A stretch of 33,344 bases of DNA from Candidatus Dormiibacterota bacterium (GTDB lineage Bacteria; Chloroflexota; Dormibacteria; Aeolococcales; Aeolococcaceae), in the NCBI GenBank assembly GCA_003153125.1, contig PLWW01000035.1, positions 1-33,344 on the forward strand, written 5' to 3'. A program made the position numbers and the translations under genes. Position 1 is the first letter of the stretch; each line of letters opens with the position of its first letter. The notes under the pieces were generated by a model. That model did not search any database. It saw only the letters and a program-made list of their open reading frames with translations, and was not told the DNA's origin. Positions 19,737 to 26,279 of the stretch are shown piece by piece.

Positions 19737-19770
19737 CTGTGCACTTTTGCCGATCAGCTCTGTGCACTTT
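19737..19770 (+). repeat. direct repeats at the IS21 right end
   Basis: CTGTGCACTTT occurs at 19737-19747 and again at 19760-19770, 23 bases apart, just after the istB stop. Repeated transposase-binding sites spaced about two helical turns apart near the ends are typical of IS21-family elements. Confidence 0.65.
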
Positions 19771-20002
19771 CCGTGCTCCCCCACAGGCCTAACTTGAGGG
19801 AGCGTTGGATGCGACTACGGATTGTGTCTTCGCCGCCTTCCTCGAGCCCGCTACACTGGCTCTACTGACCGTCCGCGAACTGGACGGCCAGACGATTGCA
19901 TGCCAAACGTTCAGCAACCACGACGTTGACGATTCCGCTGCTGGCCACCAGGACGATCTTGACATCAACTGGAGTAAGGGGTCCGGCGGCTTCTTGGTCG
20001 GG

Positions 20003-21427
20003 CTAGGAGCGGCGGCCTTCATCAGCCTGCCGGTGCGCCTGAGCAGGGAGCGCGCGCACCGCCGAGCGGGCGGCGGTCCGCTTGGTGGCGCGTGCGAAGG
20101 AAGTGCCTACGGCCTTCACCACGTACACGACCAAAAGCAACAACAGAATGCCCCGGAAGGTGACCGTGTACGTCTCCCACGAGCCCTCATAGTCCAAAGC
20201 ACAGTAAAGAAGTCCGAGGGCCAGAAGGAGGCGCACTGGGCTTACGCTTCGTAGCAACCACCGATCTGCCCGCCCGAATAGAAACCCAAGCAGTGTGGCC
20301 GCTCCTAGGATGCCCCACGGACCCCAATATCCAGTGATGACTCCCAACTGCGTTGGCAAAATGTCCAGCCACTCACCCGGGGCGATCTGGAACTCGGAAA
20401 GCCCGAGGTGCTGCTCCGCGTAGACCTTTTCGACGCGCGTACCGACGTCTGACGAATCCTTGTTCGGGTTGAGAAAGCTCGGGACAGCTAGTAACACGTC
20501 ATTCTGCAGTGGTGTTGTCCCGAGGGGCGACAGACCCCTGTCCAGCGCCTCAAGCTCCAAGGCGCCGAAGCTATTTCCATCGAACCGATAACCTAGGTCA
20601 ATTGCAACTTGGTGCCATGCGGCGGGTGAGCCAATCTGGCCCAAGCCAGCCACGAGAAACTGAAGACGGAGCGAGTCGCCCGAGGTCGTCGCCAGGCGCC
20701 CTTCGGAAGCTCTGGCTGACGTAATCACGAGCGTCAGTATCACTGCCACACCCGCAAAGAAGGTTAGTTGTCTGCGCTTCAGTCGTGTGCCAACGCGTGC
20801 GAGTGCATACAGGAGTAATGCCGCCGCAAAGAGGATGACCGCGCGTTGAGCGATCGCGCTGACCAGCAACGATTGCACTATGAGAATCGGAACGAGCCAG
20901 CGCCGCCCAAAGCGAGTGACTATGCCAAAGCTTGCAAGCACCAGCGCGAGGAGGAAGTACTGGTTGGCTAGGCCAACAGCGGCGGTGCTGCCGCTCTGGG
21001 GGGCACTGATCAGGGCGCTCGACACTTGGCCCCCCAGACTGACAGCCATGAGCGGAATGGCGGCAACTATCATGATCCGCCAATCGAAGAAGCGGACTGA
21101 TTGAGCCAACTGCCGCTCAGTATCGCCCCGCGGAATTGGAGTCGGTTTGCGGCCCAGCGCCGCGAGATAAGCGATGGTGAACAGCAGAATCGCCACACTG
21201 ATCCACAACACGAACAGGCCCACATACGTCTTTGGCTCGACTAACGGTCGATACGGATCGTAGCCAGAGAACAGCCCGAGGATGATCTCGTTGACTCCGT
21301 GGTACAGAACTGCCAGGACGATGAAGACTGCTCCAATGTGTGTCACCCAATCGCGCCGTAGGCGCCAAAACAGGAGAACGAGCGCGGAACCCTGAAGCAG
21401 CAACCCAAGGACCATCGCCCCATCCAC
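20003..21427 (-). CDS. wzy: Wzy-like polysaccharide polymerase (multispan membrane protein)
   Basis: A 474-residue, very hydrophobic protein with about ten to twelve membrane spans and one large extracytoplasmic loop (roughly residues 255-345, containing GYRFDGNSFGALELEALDRG and WLDILPTQLG), which is the usual layout of O-antigen/EPS polymerases. GTG 21427 is well supported by GGAGGT at 21440-21435, seven bases ahead. The enzyme would join flipped lipid-linked repeat units on the outer face of the membrane. Wzy proteins are poorly conserved, so the call rests on topology and on neighbours (Wzx, Wzz, GTs). An O-antigen ligase-like protein (WaaL fold) is the alternative, but there is no other polymerase candidate here. 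Confidence 0.8.
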   Translation of the reverse strand: MDGAMVLGLLLQGSALVLLFWRLRRDWVTHIGAVFIVLAVLYHGVNEIILGLFSGYDPYRPLVEPKTYVGLFVLWISVAILLFTIAYLAALGRKPTPIPRGDTERQLAQSVRFFDWRIMIVAAIPLMAVSLGGQVSSALISAPQSGSTAAVGLANQYFLLALVLASFGIVTRFGRRWLVPILIVQSLLVSAIAQRAVILFAAALLLYALARVGTRLKRRQLTFFAGVAVILTLVITSARASEGRLATTSGDSLRLQFLVAGLGQIGSPAAWHQVAIDLGYRFDGNSFGALELEALDRGLSPLGTTPLQNDVLLAVPSFLNPNKDSSDVGTRVEKVYAEQHLGLSEFQIAPGEWLDILPTQLGVITGYWGPWGILGAATLLGFLFGRADRWLLRSVSPVRLLLALGLLYCALDYEGSWETYTVTFRGILLLLLVVYVVKAVGTSFARATKRTAARSAVRALPAQAHRQADEGRRS

Positions 21428-21881
21428 CGCGCTTACCTCCGCCCACGCACGAGTCTGGCGACGACCGTCGGCGCTGGGATCAGGTGGCCCTTACGGCTGA
21501 CCACGGACCGCTGCCCTCGAGCCGACATTTAAGCGCTGGTTAGGCGACCTCCGCCGCCACGCTCCCGCCCCACCTCCGCCCAATCCTACACACCCCGGCC
21601 ACGCCGTGGCCCCTGTCTGTCCCGTCTCGCGAGTCCCCGCCCGGGTCGAATTCAAGCACTGATCCACATTCGGTGCGCGCAAAACAAGGTCACCCGCTCG
21701 GGCGACGGCCGATATCCTGATCCGGCTCGTCAATGGAGCTCTCCGATACCGGTATCGGGAGACGGGAACGAGGCCCGGTAACTCGCCATCTCCTCGCAGA
21801 TGAGCAGCGTCGCCGAGCCAGGAACGCCGATCGAGCTCGTGCGCGGCACGGTCGATTGTGCCGAAGTCGAACATGCCGTAT
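21428..21881. other. 454-bp gap upstream of wzy with two palindromes
   Basis: No frame reads as a recognisable protein; a minus-strand frame from 21874 is open through most of the gap but turns into Gly/Arg-rich shadow sequence. The gap contains a 15-base odd palindrome, GGCCACG-C-CGTGGCC (21597-21611), and a perfect 16-base palindrome at 21743-21758. These could be operators or transcript hairpins controlling wzy. Confidence 0.4.
21743..21758. promoter_or_regulatory. perfect 16-bp palindrome, possible operator
   Basis: CCGATACCGGTATCGG is a perfect dyad with eight-base half-sites. Allowing one bulged base it extends by TCT/AGA on the flanks. It lies 124 bp downstream of the methyltransferase stop and about 316 bp upstream of the wzy start, outside any convincing gene. 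The symmetry and lack of a loop suit a dimeric DNA-binding protein better than a terminator. Confidence 0.35.
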
Positions 21882-22604
21882 TCATGCCTTGCGGCATCGA
21901 CAGATGAGATTCTCGGTCCAAATAGCCTGCGTCTTCCCAGTCTCGATCCGGCGAGCGACGGAGGCCACCGTTTTGATCACTGACCAACCGAGCACGCGCA
22001 CTCTGCCTCGTAAATCCTTGGGCACAGGACCAGACTCGGTAAAGGTGAAATCGCGGAACCCTCCGATGGTGAGCAGCTGTTCCAGCGATCCTGGGGCAAG
22101 AATAGTCATGTGCGTGAAATCCCCATAGGCATTCGGCCCAGGGAACAAGCCGCTGCCGTTGACGGTCTGGATGACGAAAAGGCCTCCGTCCGCAAGCGCC
22201 CCGTGCACGAGGGAAACGAGGTCGACCAGCTCGTCTTTGGTGAAATGTTCTAGTACATCAATGGCGACGATGGCGGCGTAACATTTGGAGCGTTCGGCGA
22301 GATACGCCATCGCATCGGCAGCCACGGCCGGCAGGCCTCGGCCCGTCGCAACCTGTACCTGCTCGTTCGATCGATCGATGCCCTCGAGGTTGGTGAATCC
22401 GACACGATGAAGGAATTCCAACATGTCACCCGTGCCGCATCCGAGGTCGAGGATCCGGCCGTGGCGATCGAGGTCACCGATCAGCGGCAGGTAGCGATGG
22501 CGGCACCACGCAAGGTATGAGCCGAGCGCTGATTCCGGCGGCGTCGACTTCCCAGTAAACGACGAAACGTAGCGGTCGTACATGACCTTGCGAAATTCAG
22601 CCAT
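21882..22604 (-). CDS. class I SAM-dependent methyltransferase
   Basis: A 240-residue protein from ATG 22604, which follows an AAGGAGG at 22614-22608 at short spacing; a TTG at 22619 is the in-frame alternative. ILDLGCGTGDMLEFL (about 51-65) is motif I of the SAM-binding Rossmann fold, AIVAIDVLEHF is the motif II region typical of Methyltransf_11/23 enzymes, and a GGLFVIQTVNG strand follows. It should methylate a small acceptor, by context a sugar of the repeat unit or its lipid carrier; the acceptor is not readable. It lies between wzx and wzy on the same strand, separated from both by long gaps, so it may have its own promoter. Confidence 0.9.
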   Translation of the reverse strand: MAEFRKVMYDRYVSSFTGKSTPPESALGSYLAWCRHRYLPLIGDLDRHGRILDLGCGTGDMLEFLHRVGFTNLEGIDRSNEQVQVATGRGLPAVAADAMAYLAERSKCYAAIVAIDVLEHFTKDELVDLVSLVHGALADGGLFVIQTVNGSGLFPGPNAYGDFTHMTILAPGSLEQLLTIGGFRDFTFTESGPVPKDLRGRVRVLGWSVIKTVASVARRIETGKTQAIWTENLICRCRKA

Positions 22605-23096
22605 CTGCCTCCTTTGCAAATGGGGCGCCCCCGGGGCGGAAAGGTGCGTAGAGGGCGACCGTCATGCGGCGAATGACACCACAGATGGCTCCTATCCCTT
22701 CCTGTATCGGACACGCGCGTCGTCGGTCTGTGGGGGTCCGTTCGGGGCGGCTCCTTTAGTCTAGCGCCCGCGCCCCGTTTCCAACAGCCGTTCGACTTAC
22801 GTCGCATCCGGCGGGCGGGATCACCCAGCCAAGGGAGATCTCGGCGCACGCAACTCCGGCGCGTTAGCTGTGGCCCTAGAGGGTCGGAACCCGTCGAGCG
22901 TCCCGTTCGATGGCGTCCGTCAGCAGCAGTCACCGGCCATGGCGAACAAAAATCCGCGATCTACGCTGCCGGCCAGACGCCTTCACTCACGGGACGCGAC
23001 AGAGTTCAACCTGGACAATCCTACGATAAGTCTGGTGCGCTTGACCGGAACAGGGTGACTGGTGAAGGTTGCCTCCGCTGCCTCGTCGCGAGCCGC
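22605..23096. other. 492-bp gap between wzx and the methyltransferase gene
   Basis: Frames in this stretch have shadow-like composition and none reads as a known protein on either strand. A minus-strand 38-codon frame begins with ATGA overlapping the wzx stop but has no other support. TAGACT near 22762-22757 (minus) could be a -10 box for the methyltransferase, with TTGGAA 15 bases ahead. No strong hairpin is visible. Confidence 0.35.
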
Positions 23097-24497
23097 TCAT
23101 GGCGCGCCCAGCTCCGCGAGCGTAGCTCTATGTGAACGGTGTAGGCCGACTAGGAGAAACAGACAGACGATGCCATATGTGACAGAAGATGCCACCGCAG
23201 CTCCGCGAATTCCGAATCGCGGAATGAGGACGATGAGCAGCGCCACCGTACATACCATGCCGAGGCCTTCACCCAACGATCGCACAATGGGGCGTCCGCG
23301 CCCCTGGAGTAGGTCGCCGAGTACTCTATTGAGTGCAAGGAAGATGGTGCCCGGCGCAAGCAGCCAGAGCGCGACAACCGCATCCCTGTACCCGTTCCCG
23401 AATATGCGGGGCACCACAAAAGGCGCCAAGGCAGAAACAACGCCGATTGTCATGCCCGCTAGAACGCCTGCACCCACTAGCGACAGTCGTTCGATGCGTC
23501 TTGCGTGATCCTCACTCGGAGCCCGAGCAAGGCGGGGAAACGCCACGGATCCAAACGCGACGGACGCTGGCAGAGCAAGTAAAGACAGAGAAACAGCGAC
23601 GGCGTAGTTTCCGAGTTGCGCCGGGGGCACGCCAGGCATTACCGACAATATCAACTGGTCAACGCTAGCGTTGACAAACTGTGGGACAGTGGATAGGGAG
23701 ACTCTCGATCCATAAGAGAAGAGAGATCGGAGAAGCGACCGGCTCGGTCGGGTGTGGTGTCCGACGATGCGTCGAGCGACGACCATCGAATATGCGCACT
23801 GGATCACCGTCGACAGTGCGAAGGCGACAACGGCGGTACCGAGTGTCAGTCGTCCCAGCATCCAGAGACAGAGCACACCCAGGAGATACAACAATGGCTG
23901 GGTCGTTCGCGCGAGATTCCACATAGAAATCCGGGTGGCCTGCAGGACTGCAAGCCATACGCCGGCCACCATGTATATAGGCGTCAGCGCGAGGACCAGC
24001 GTTAGGTACCGCCGCACCTCGTCGTTGCGCCCGATGAGCTCGGCGATCCAAGGCCCAAAGCCCGCGACGATCAGACCCGTGGACACCAACGCGATTGCGC
24101 CGGTGGACATGTAGCCAGCCGCTGAGTCCGGTCGTCCGGATGCCCAATAGCACGTGGCCTGGCCGATTCCGACACTTGCTACCGTCCCAATCATTGCAGG
24201 CCAAAGCAAGACCGTAACTAGGTCGCCGCGGTGAGTCGGACCGAGGGCTCTCGCGAGAACCAGGCCACCGATGCTCCCGACGAGTACTGTGGCCACATTC
24301 ACCGCAGCAGTGGCGGCGACTGCTCGACCCTGAGGTCGCCGCATCGCTGTCAGCAGCTTGGTCGCCTGAACGCGAACTCGTGAAGACGCGGGAGCGCTTA
24401 TCGCATCTTCGCGTGCTGGGCCAGCTTTGCGAGCCGGGCGCGGCCAACGACCCGCTCGGCGGTGCGGATGTTCGGCTTGATCCCGTTTGTATCGCAT
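23097..24497 (-). CDS. wzx: Wzx-type polysaccharide flippase (MOP superfamily)
   Basis: Twelve membrane spans can be counted, from AAVNVATVLVGSIGGLVLAR near the N-terminus to TYGIVCLFLLVGLH near the end, the standard topology of PST/MOP flippases. ARALGPTHRGDLVTV after the first span and the QFVNASVDQLILSVM segment in the seventh are family-like. The protein would move undecaprenyl-linked repeat units across the membrane for Wzy. The start is uncertain: ATG 24497 has a weak AGGG ahead but adds about 50 basic residues before the first span; ATG 24344 gives a compact 415-residue flippase but lacks a ribosome binding site. The basic extension could be a real cytosolic tail or non-coding. Confidence 0.87.
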   Translation of the reverse strand: MRYKRDQAEHPHRRAGRWPRPARKAGPAREDAISAPASSRVRVQATKLLTAMRRPQGRAVAATAAVNVATVLVGSIGGLVLARALGPTHRGDLVTVLLWPAMIGTVASVGIGQATCYWASGRPDSAAGYMSTGAIALVSTGLIVAGFGPWIAELIGRNDEVRRYLTLVLALTPIYMVAGVWLAVLQATRISMWNLARTTQPLLYLLGVLCLWMLGRLTLGTAVVAFALSTVIQCAYSMVVARRIVGHHTRPSRSLLRSLFSYGSRVSLSTVPQFVNASVDQLILSVMPGVPPAQLGNYAVAVSLSLLALPASVAFGSVAFPRLARAPSEDHARRIERLSLVGAGVLAGMTIGVVSALAPFVVPRIFGNGYRDAVVALWLLAPGTIFLALNRVLGDLLQGRGRPIVRSLGEGLGMVCTVALLIVLIPRFGIRGAAVASSVTYGIVCLFLLVGLHRSHRATLAELGAP

Positions 24498-24901
24498 GGC
24501 CAACACCCTACCGGGTCATTGGGGCTAGCAGGGACGCCTCCAGCATCTGGACGTTGTACGGCGTTGACAACCGAAGCTCCGTTTTCGCCAGAGTTCCGCG
24601 TTCGAACCGGAGGAGACAATCCGACGCGTCTCTCCGCCGAGCACTATGAACCTTCGCATCCTCGCGAGCCTGTCGTGGTACAGGGAGACCTCCTTTCGAC
24701 GAGGTTACTGCTCGACGTCACGAATGCAGTTCTGCTCACCAGCACAGGGCCGGGAGGACGTGAGCGCCGATGTTGTCCGGGCGGGACATTCGGTAGGCGC
24801 CGCCACACTACGGAATTCTGAACATTACGGCCCGCTTCGGCGGGCTCGCGCGCTCTGCCGTGCCGAGCTAAATTCCCCGAGGACGGATAGCTGACGCTCG
24901 G
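24498..24901. other. 404-bp gap between wzx and the dead phosphatase gene
   Basis: No intact gene is visible. Several frames are open for 70-120 codons on both strands but none has recognisable family sequence. Since the adjacent stretch (24902-25267) is a decayed gene, this gap may hold further gene debris. It contains one strong tetraloop hairpin at 24830-24845. Confidence 0.35.
24830..24845. terminator. GC-rich hairpin with TTCG loop
   Basis: GCCCGC-TTCG-GCGGGC is a perfect six-base stem closed by a UUCG-type tetraloop, one of the most stable small RNA hairpins. It lies 57 bases past the end of the dead phosphatase frame on the minus strand. There is no T-run on either side, so termination is possible but not shown. 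Confidence 0.35.
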
Positions 24902-25267
24902 TCATGTCGGCCCCCCGCAGCGGGAGGTCACCAGGCGATAAGCGTCAGCGACGGACCAGCCATGTAGATCAAGACAGCGCAGGCGACCGTGGGCGCGCTT
25001 CGACCACCGGCTCGGCAGTAAACGTACACAGCCTCTCCTCCCTGAACGAGGGAGGCAATTTGCTACTTGACTCCCAGCAAAGTCGAGACGGCGGGAGCTT
25101 CGTACTCGACCAACGGGCAGGTGAAAATCTGCACTGCTTCCGGCCCTCGGGAGCGCCCAACACGATCGGTTCCGCAAATCCACAAAACGCGCCCGAGCGG
25201 GTAATCAACCTGGCCGCGCGGCGACTGGGCGCCGCTCCTACGAGTAGCCTGGGATGATCTCAACCAT
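24902..25267 (-). pseudogene. decayed dual-specificity (Cys) phosphatase gene
   Basis: Read leftwards across three frames this is a second copy of the phosphatase type at 27946-28416. It begins MVEIIPGYS (frame from ATG 25267, then a stop), continues in another frame as ARFVDLRNRS...ADFHLPV, shifts to PLVEYEAPAVSTLLGVK, hits an in-frame TAG, continues QIASLVQGGEAVYVYCRAGG and RSAPTVACAVLIYM, then shifts again to GWSVADAYRLVTS and a normal end at 24902. The live paralogue reads RYPLAEYQAPS and VLVHCREGIQRG at the matching places. The signature HCx5R has become YC with only four residues to Arg (25020-24997), so the catalytic His is lost and the P-loop shortened. Multiple lesions mean it is long dead. 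Confidence 0.82.
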
Positions 25268-25566
25268 CTTGGGGAGCCTAACATCCGCCTGCTGTGCATC
25301 ATTATATCCCCGCCCACCGGAGTATCGAGTCGCACCGGCACTAGCCCTACCGCCCGCATGACACGCGTCGGCACCGCCATCCGTGCTCGGCGACGGCGAG
25401 GTCGTCTTTACCAACTGCCCCAGGCTGCACGACACTTTGATCGCGGTCCAATAAATCGCGGCGGTTCCGCCGGTAGCGACGCCGATACAGCGGCGTTAGC
25501 ATCACTGTTGCAAGCCATGATGAGGGCGGTCGGCTCAGCCATGTGCCCAGCCGCCTTAACGAGGCA
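25268..25566. other. 299-bp stretch between the sortase gene and the dead phosphatase
   Basis: No protein can be recognised in any frame. It contains the TATAAT box at 25306-25301 (minus strand), which probably once drove the phosphatase gene. The sortase gene ends at 25567, so it may also contain that gene's terminator, but I see no hairpin with a T-run. Confidence 0.35.
25301..25306 (-). promoter_or_regulatory. consensus -10 box (TATAAT) ahead of the dead phosphatase
   Basis: A perfect TATAAT on the minus strand lies 33 bases before ATG 25267. Such a match is unlikely by chance in this high-GC sequence. No consensus -35 box is seen at 16-18 bases, so the promoter call is moderate. If still active it would transcribe the decayed gene and possibly wzx. 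Confidence 0.4.
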
Positions 25567-26190
25567 TTAGGTCGCGACCACTATGAAGCGGGGAGTATAC
25601 GGGTCGTAGGACGTGCAGGTGAGCAGCGTCAGCTCGCCGAAGGGCGTGGGGAGCAGGACCGAACGGTCGCTGAAAGCCACTTTCTTGAACGCTGCCACGT
25701 GGAACACCAGTTCGGTCCCGTCCTGACGCAGCACCCGGACGATGTCCCCTAGGCGGAGCCGGTAGAGGCCTTGGAACATGCCTGGCTGCGCGTGCGCGTA
25801 GTACACGGCATTTCCCATCGAGCCAGGCTCAGCTGTGCCGGGGTAGTGCGCTGCCAGATTCATGGGTACATGCACCCCGTCGCCCTCGACCAGCCCGAGG
25901 TTGATCCCGCCCGATGGAGCTTCGATGCGGATCGCGGCGATCTCGCTGGCTCCGCTAGGGGTTGCGGAGAGTGACCCTCCCGACGGGAGTGCGAGCGGTG
26001 GCGCAGAGGGCGTAAACGGCGCCTCGGCGGGAACTGGGCGCAGCGCGAACACGAGCGCGACGACACCAACGATTGCGGCAAGCGCCATGACCGCGACCAC
26101 CCTGCGCTCGGGGCGGCGGCCATTCGGCGAGCGCCGACGTCGCTCGCGCGAGGACTCGGATTCGGCCACGACGATCCATGGTAGTCGCAC
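25567..26190 (-). CDS. sortase-family transpeptidase (membrane anchored)
   Basis: Basic residues followed by one N-terminal span (about 31-50) put the catalytic domain outside the cell. The domain has the sortase triad in order: His in NAVYYAHAQ, Cys in LTLLTCTS and Arg in YTPRFIVV, with the C-terminal end typical of short sortases. Sortases cleave an LPxTG-like signal and join the protein to the cell wall or another amine. The likely client here is the LPNTS protein at 28419-28946; class (E, F or other) is not resolved. I show GTG 26190; GTG 26169 and a codon at 26244 are alternatives and none has a strong ribosome binding site. The gene is divergent from the Wzz/BY-kinase gene, so both may share a control region. 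Confidence 0.87.
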   Translation of the reverse strand: MRLPWIVVAESESSRERRRRSPNGRRPERRVVAVMALAAIVGVVALVFALRPVPAEAPFTPSAPPLALPSGGSLSATPSGASEIAAIRIEAPSGGINLGLVEGDGVHVPMNLAAHYPGTAEPGSMGNAVYYAHAQPGMFQGLYRLRLGDIVRVLRQDGTELVFHVAAFKKVAFSDRSVLLPTPFGELTLLTCTSYDPYTPRFIVVAT

Positions 26191-26196
26191 CCACCC

Positions 26197-26202
26197 TACA
26201 AT
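26197..26202 (+). promoter_or_regulatory. possible -10 box (TACAAT) for the Wzz/BY-kinase gene
   Basis: TACAAT lies 78 bases before ATG 26280 in the sortase/kinase divergent region. The same hexamer is found at 31147-31152 ahead of the sulfotransferase gene. No -35 box of quality is visible for either. Confidence 0.25.
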
Positions 26203-26279
26203 GAACTGTCTTGGGCGGCGCGCCCGCAGATTGGCCCTCGTCACCGGCTGGCGCCGGCCCCACTAGGCATCTCGCCCCT

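Larger units (their letters stand above)
19298..19785 (+). mobile_element. truncated IS21-family element, right end retained
   Basis: The remnant consists of the istB 3' part and the terminal region after it. No istA and no left end are present. The right boundary is estimated: the terminal repeats at 19737-19770 are followed by TCCGTGCTCCCCCACA, after which the sequence changes character. The most economical history is insertion into or near fkbM, then a deletion from the middle of fkbM to the middle of istB. The stretch 19786-20002 up to the wzy stop holds no gene I can name. Confidence 0.75.

Noticed and set aside
19805..20254. 149-codon plus-strand frame after the IS21 remnant
   Set aside because: More than half is antisense to the wzy 3' end and the rest has no recognisable domain or ribosome binding site.
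26201..26266. 21-codon frame ahead of the Wzz/BY-kinase gene
   Set aside because: Its ATG lies on the putative -10 box, so it would not be transcribed from that promoter, and it has no ribosome binding site.
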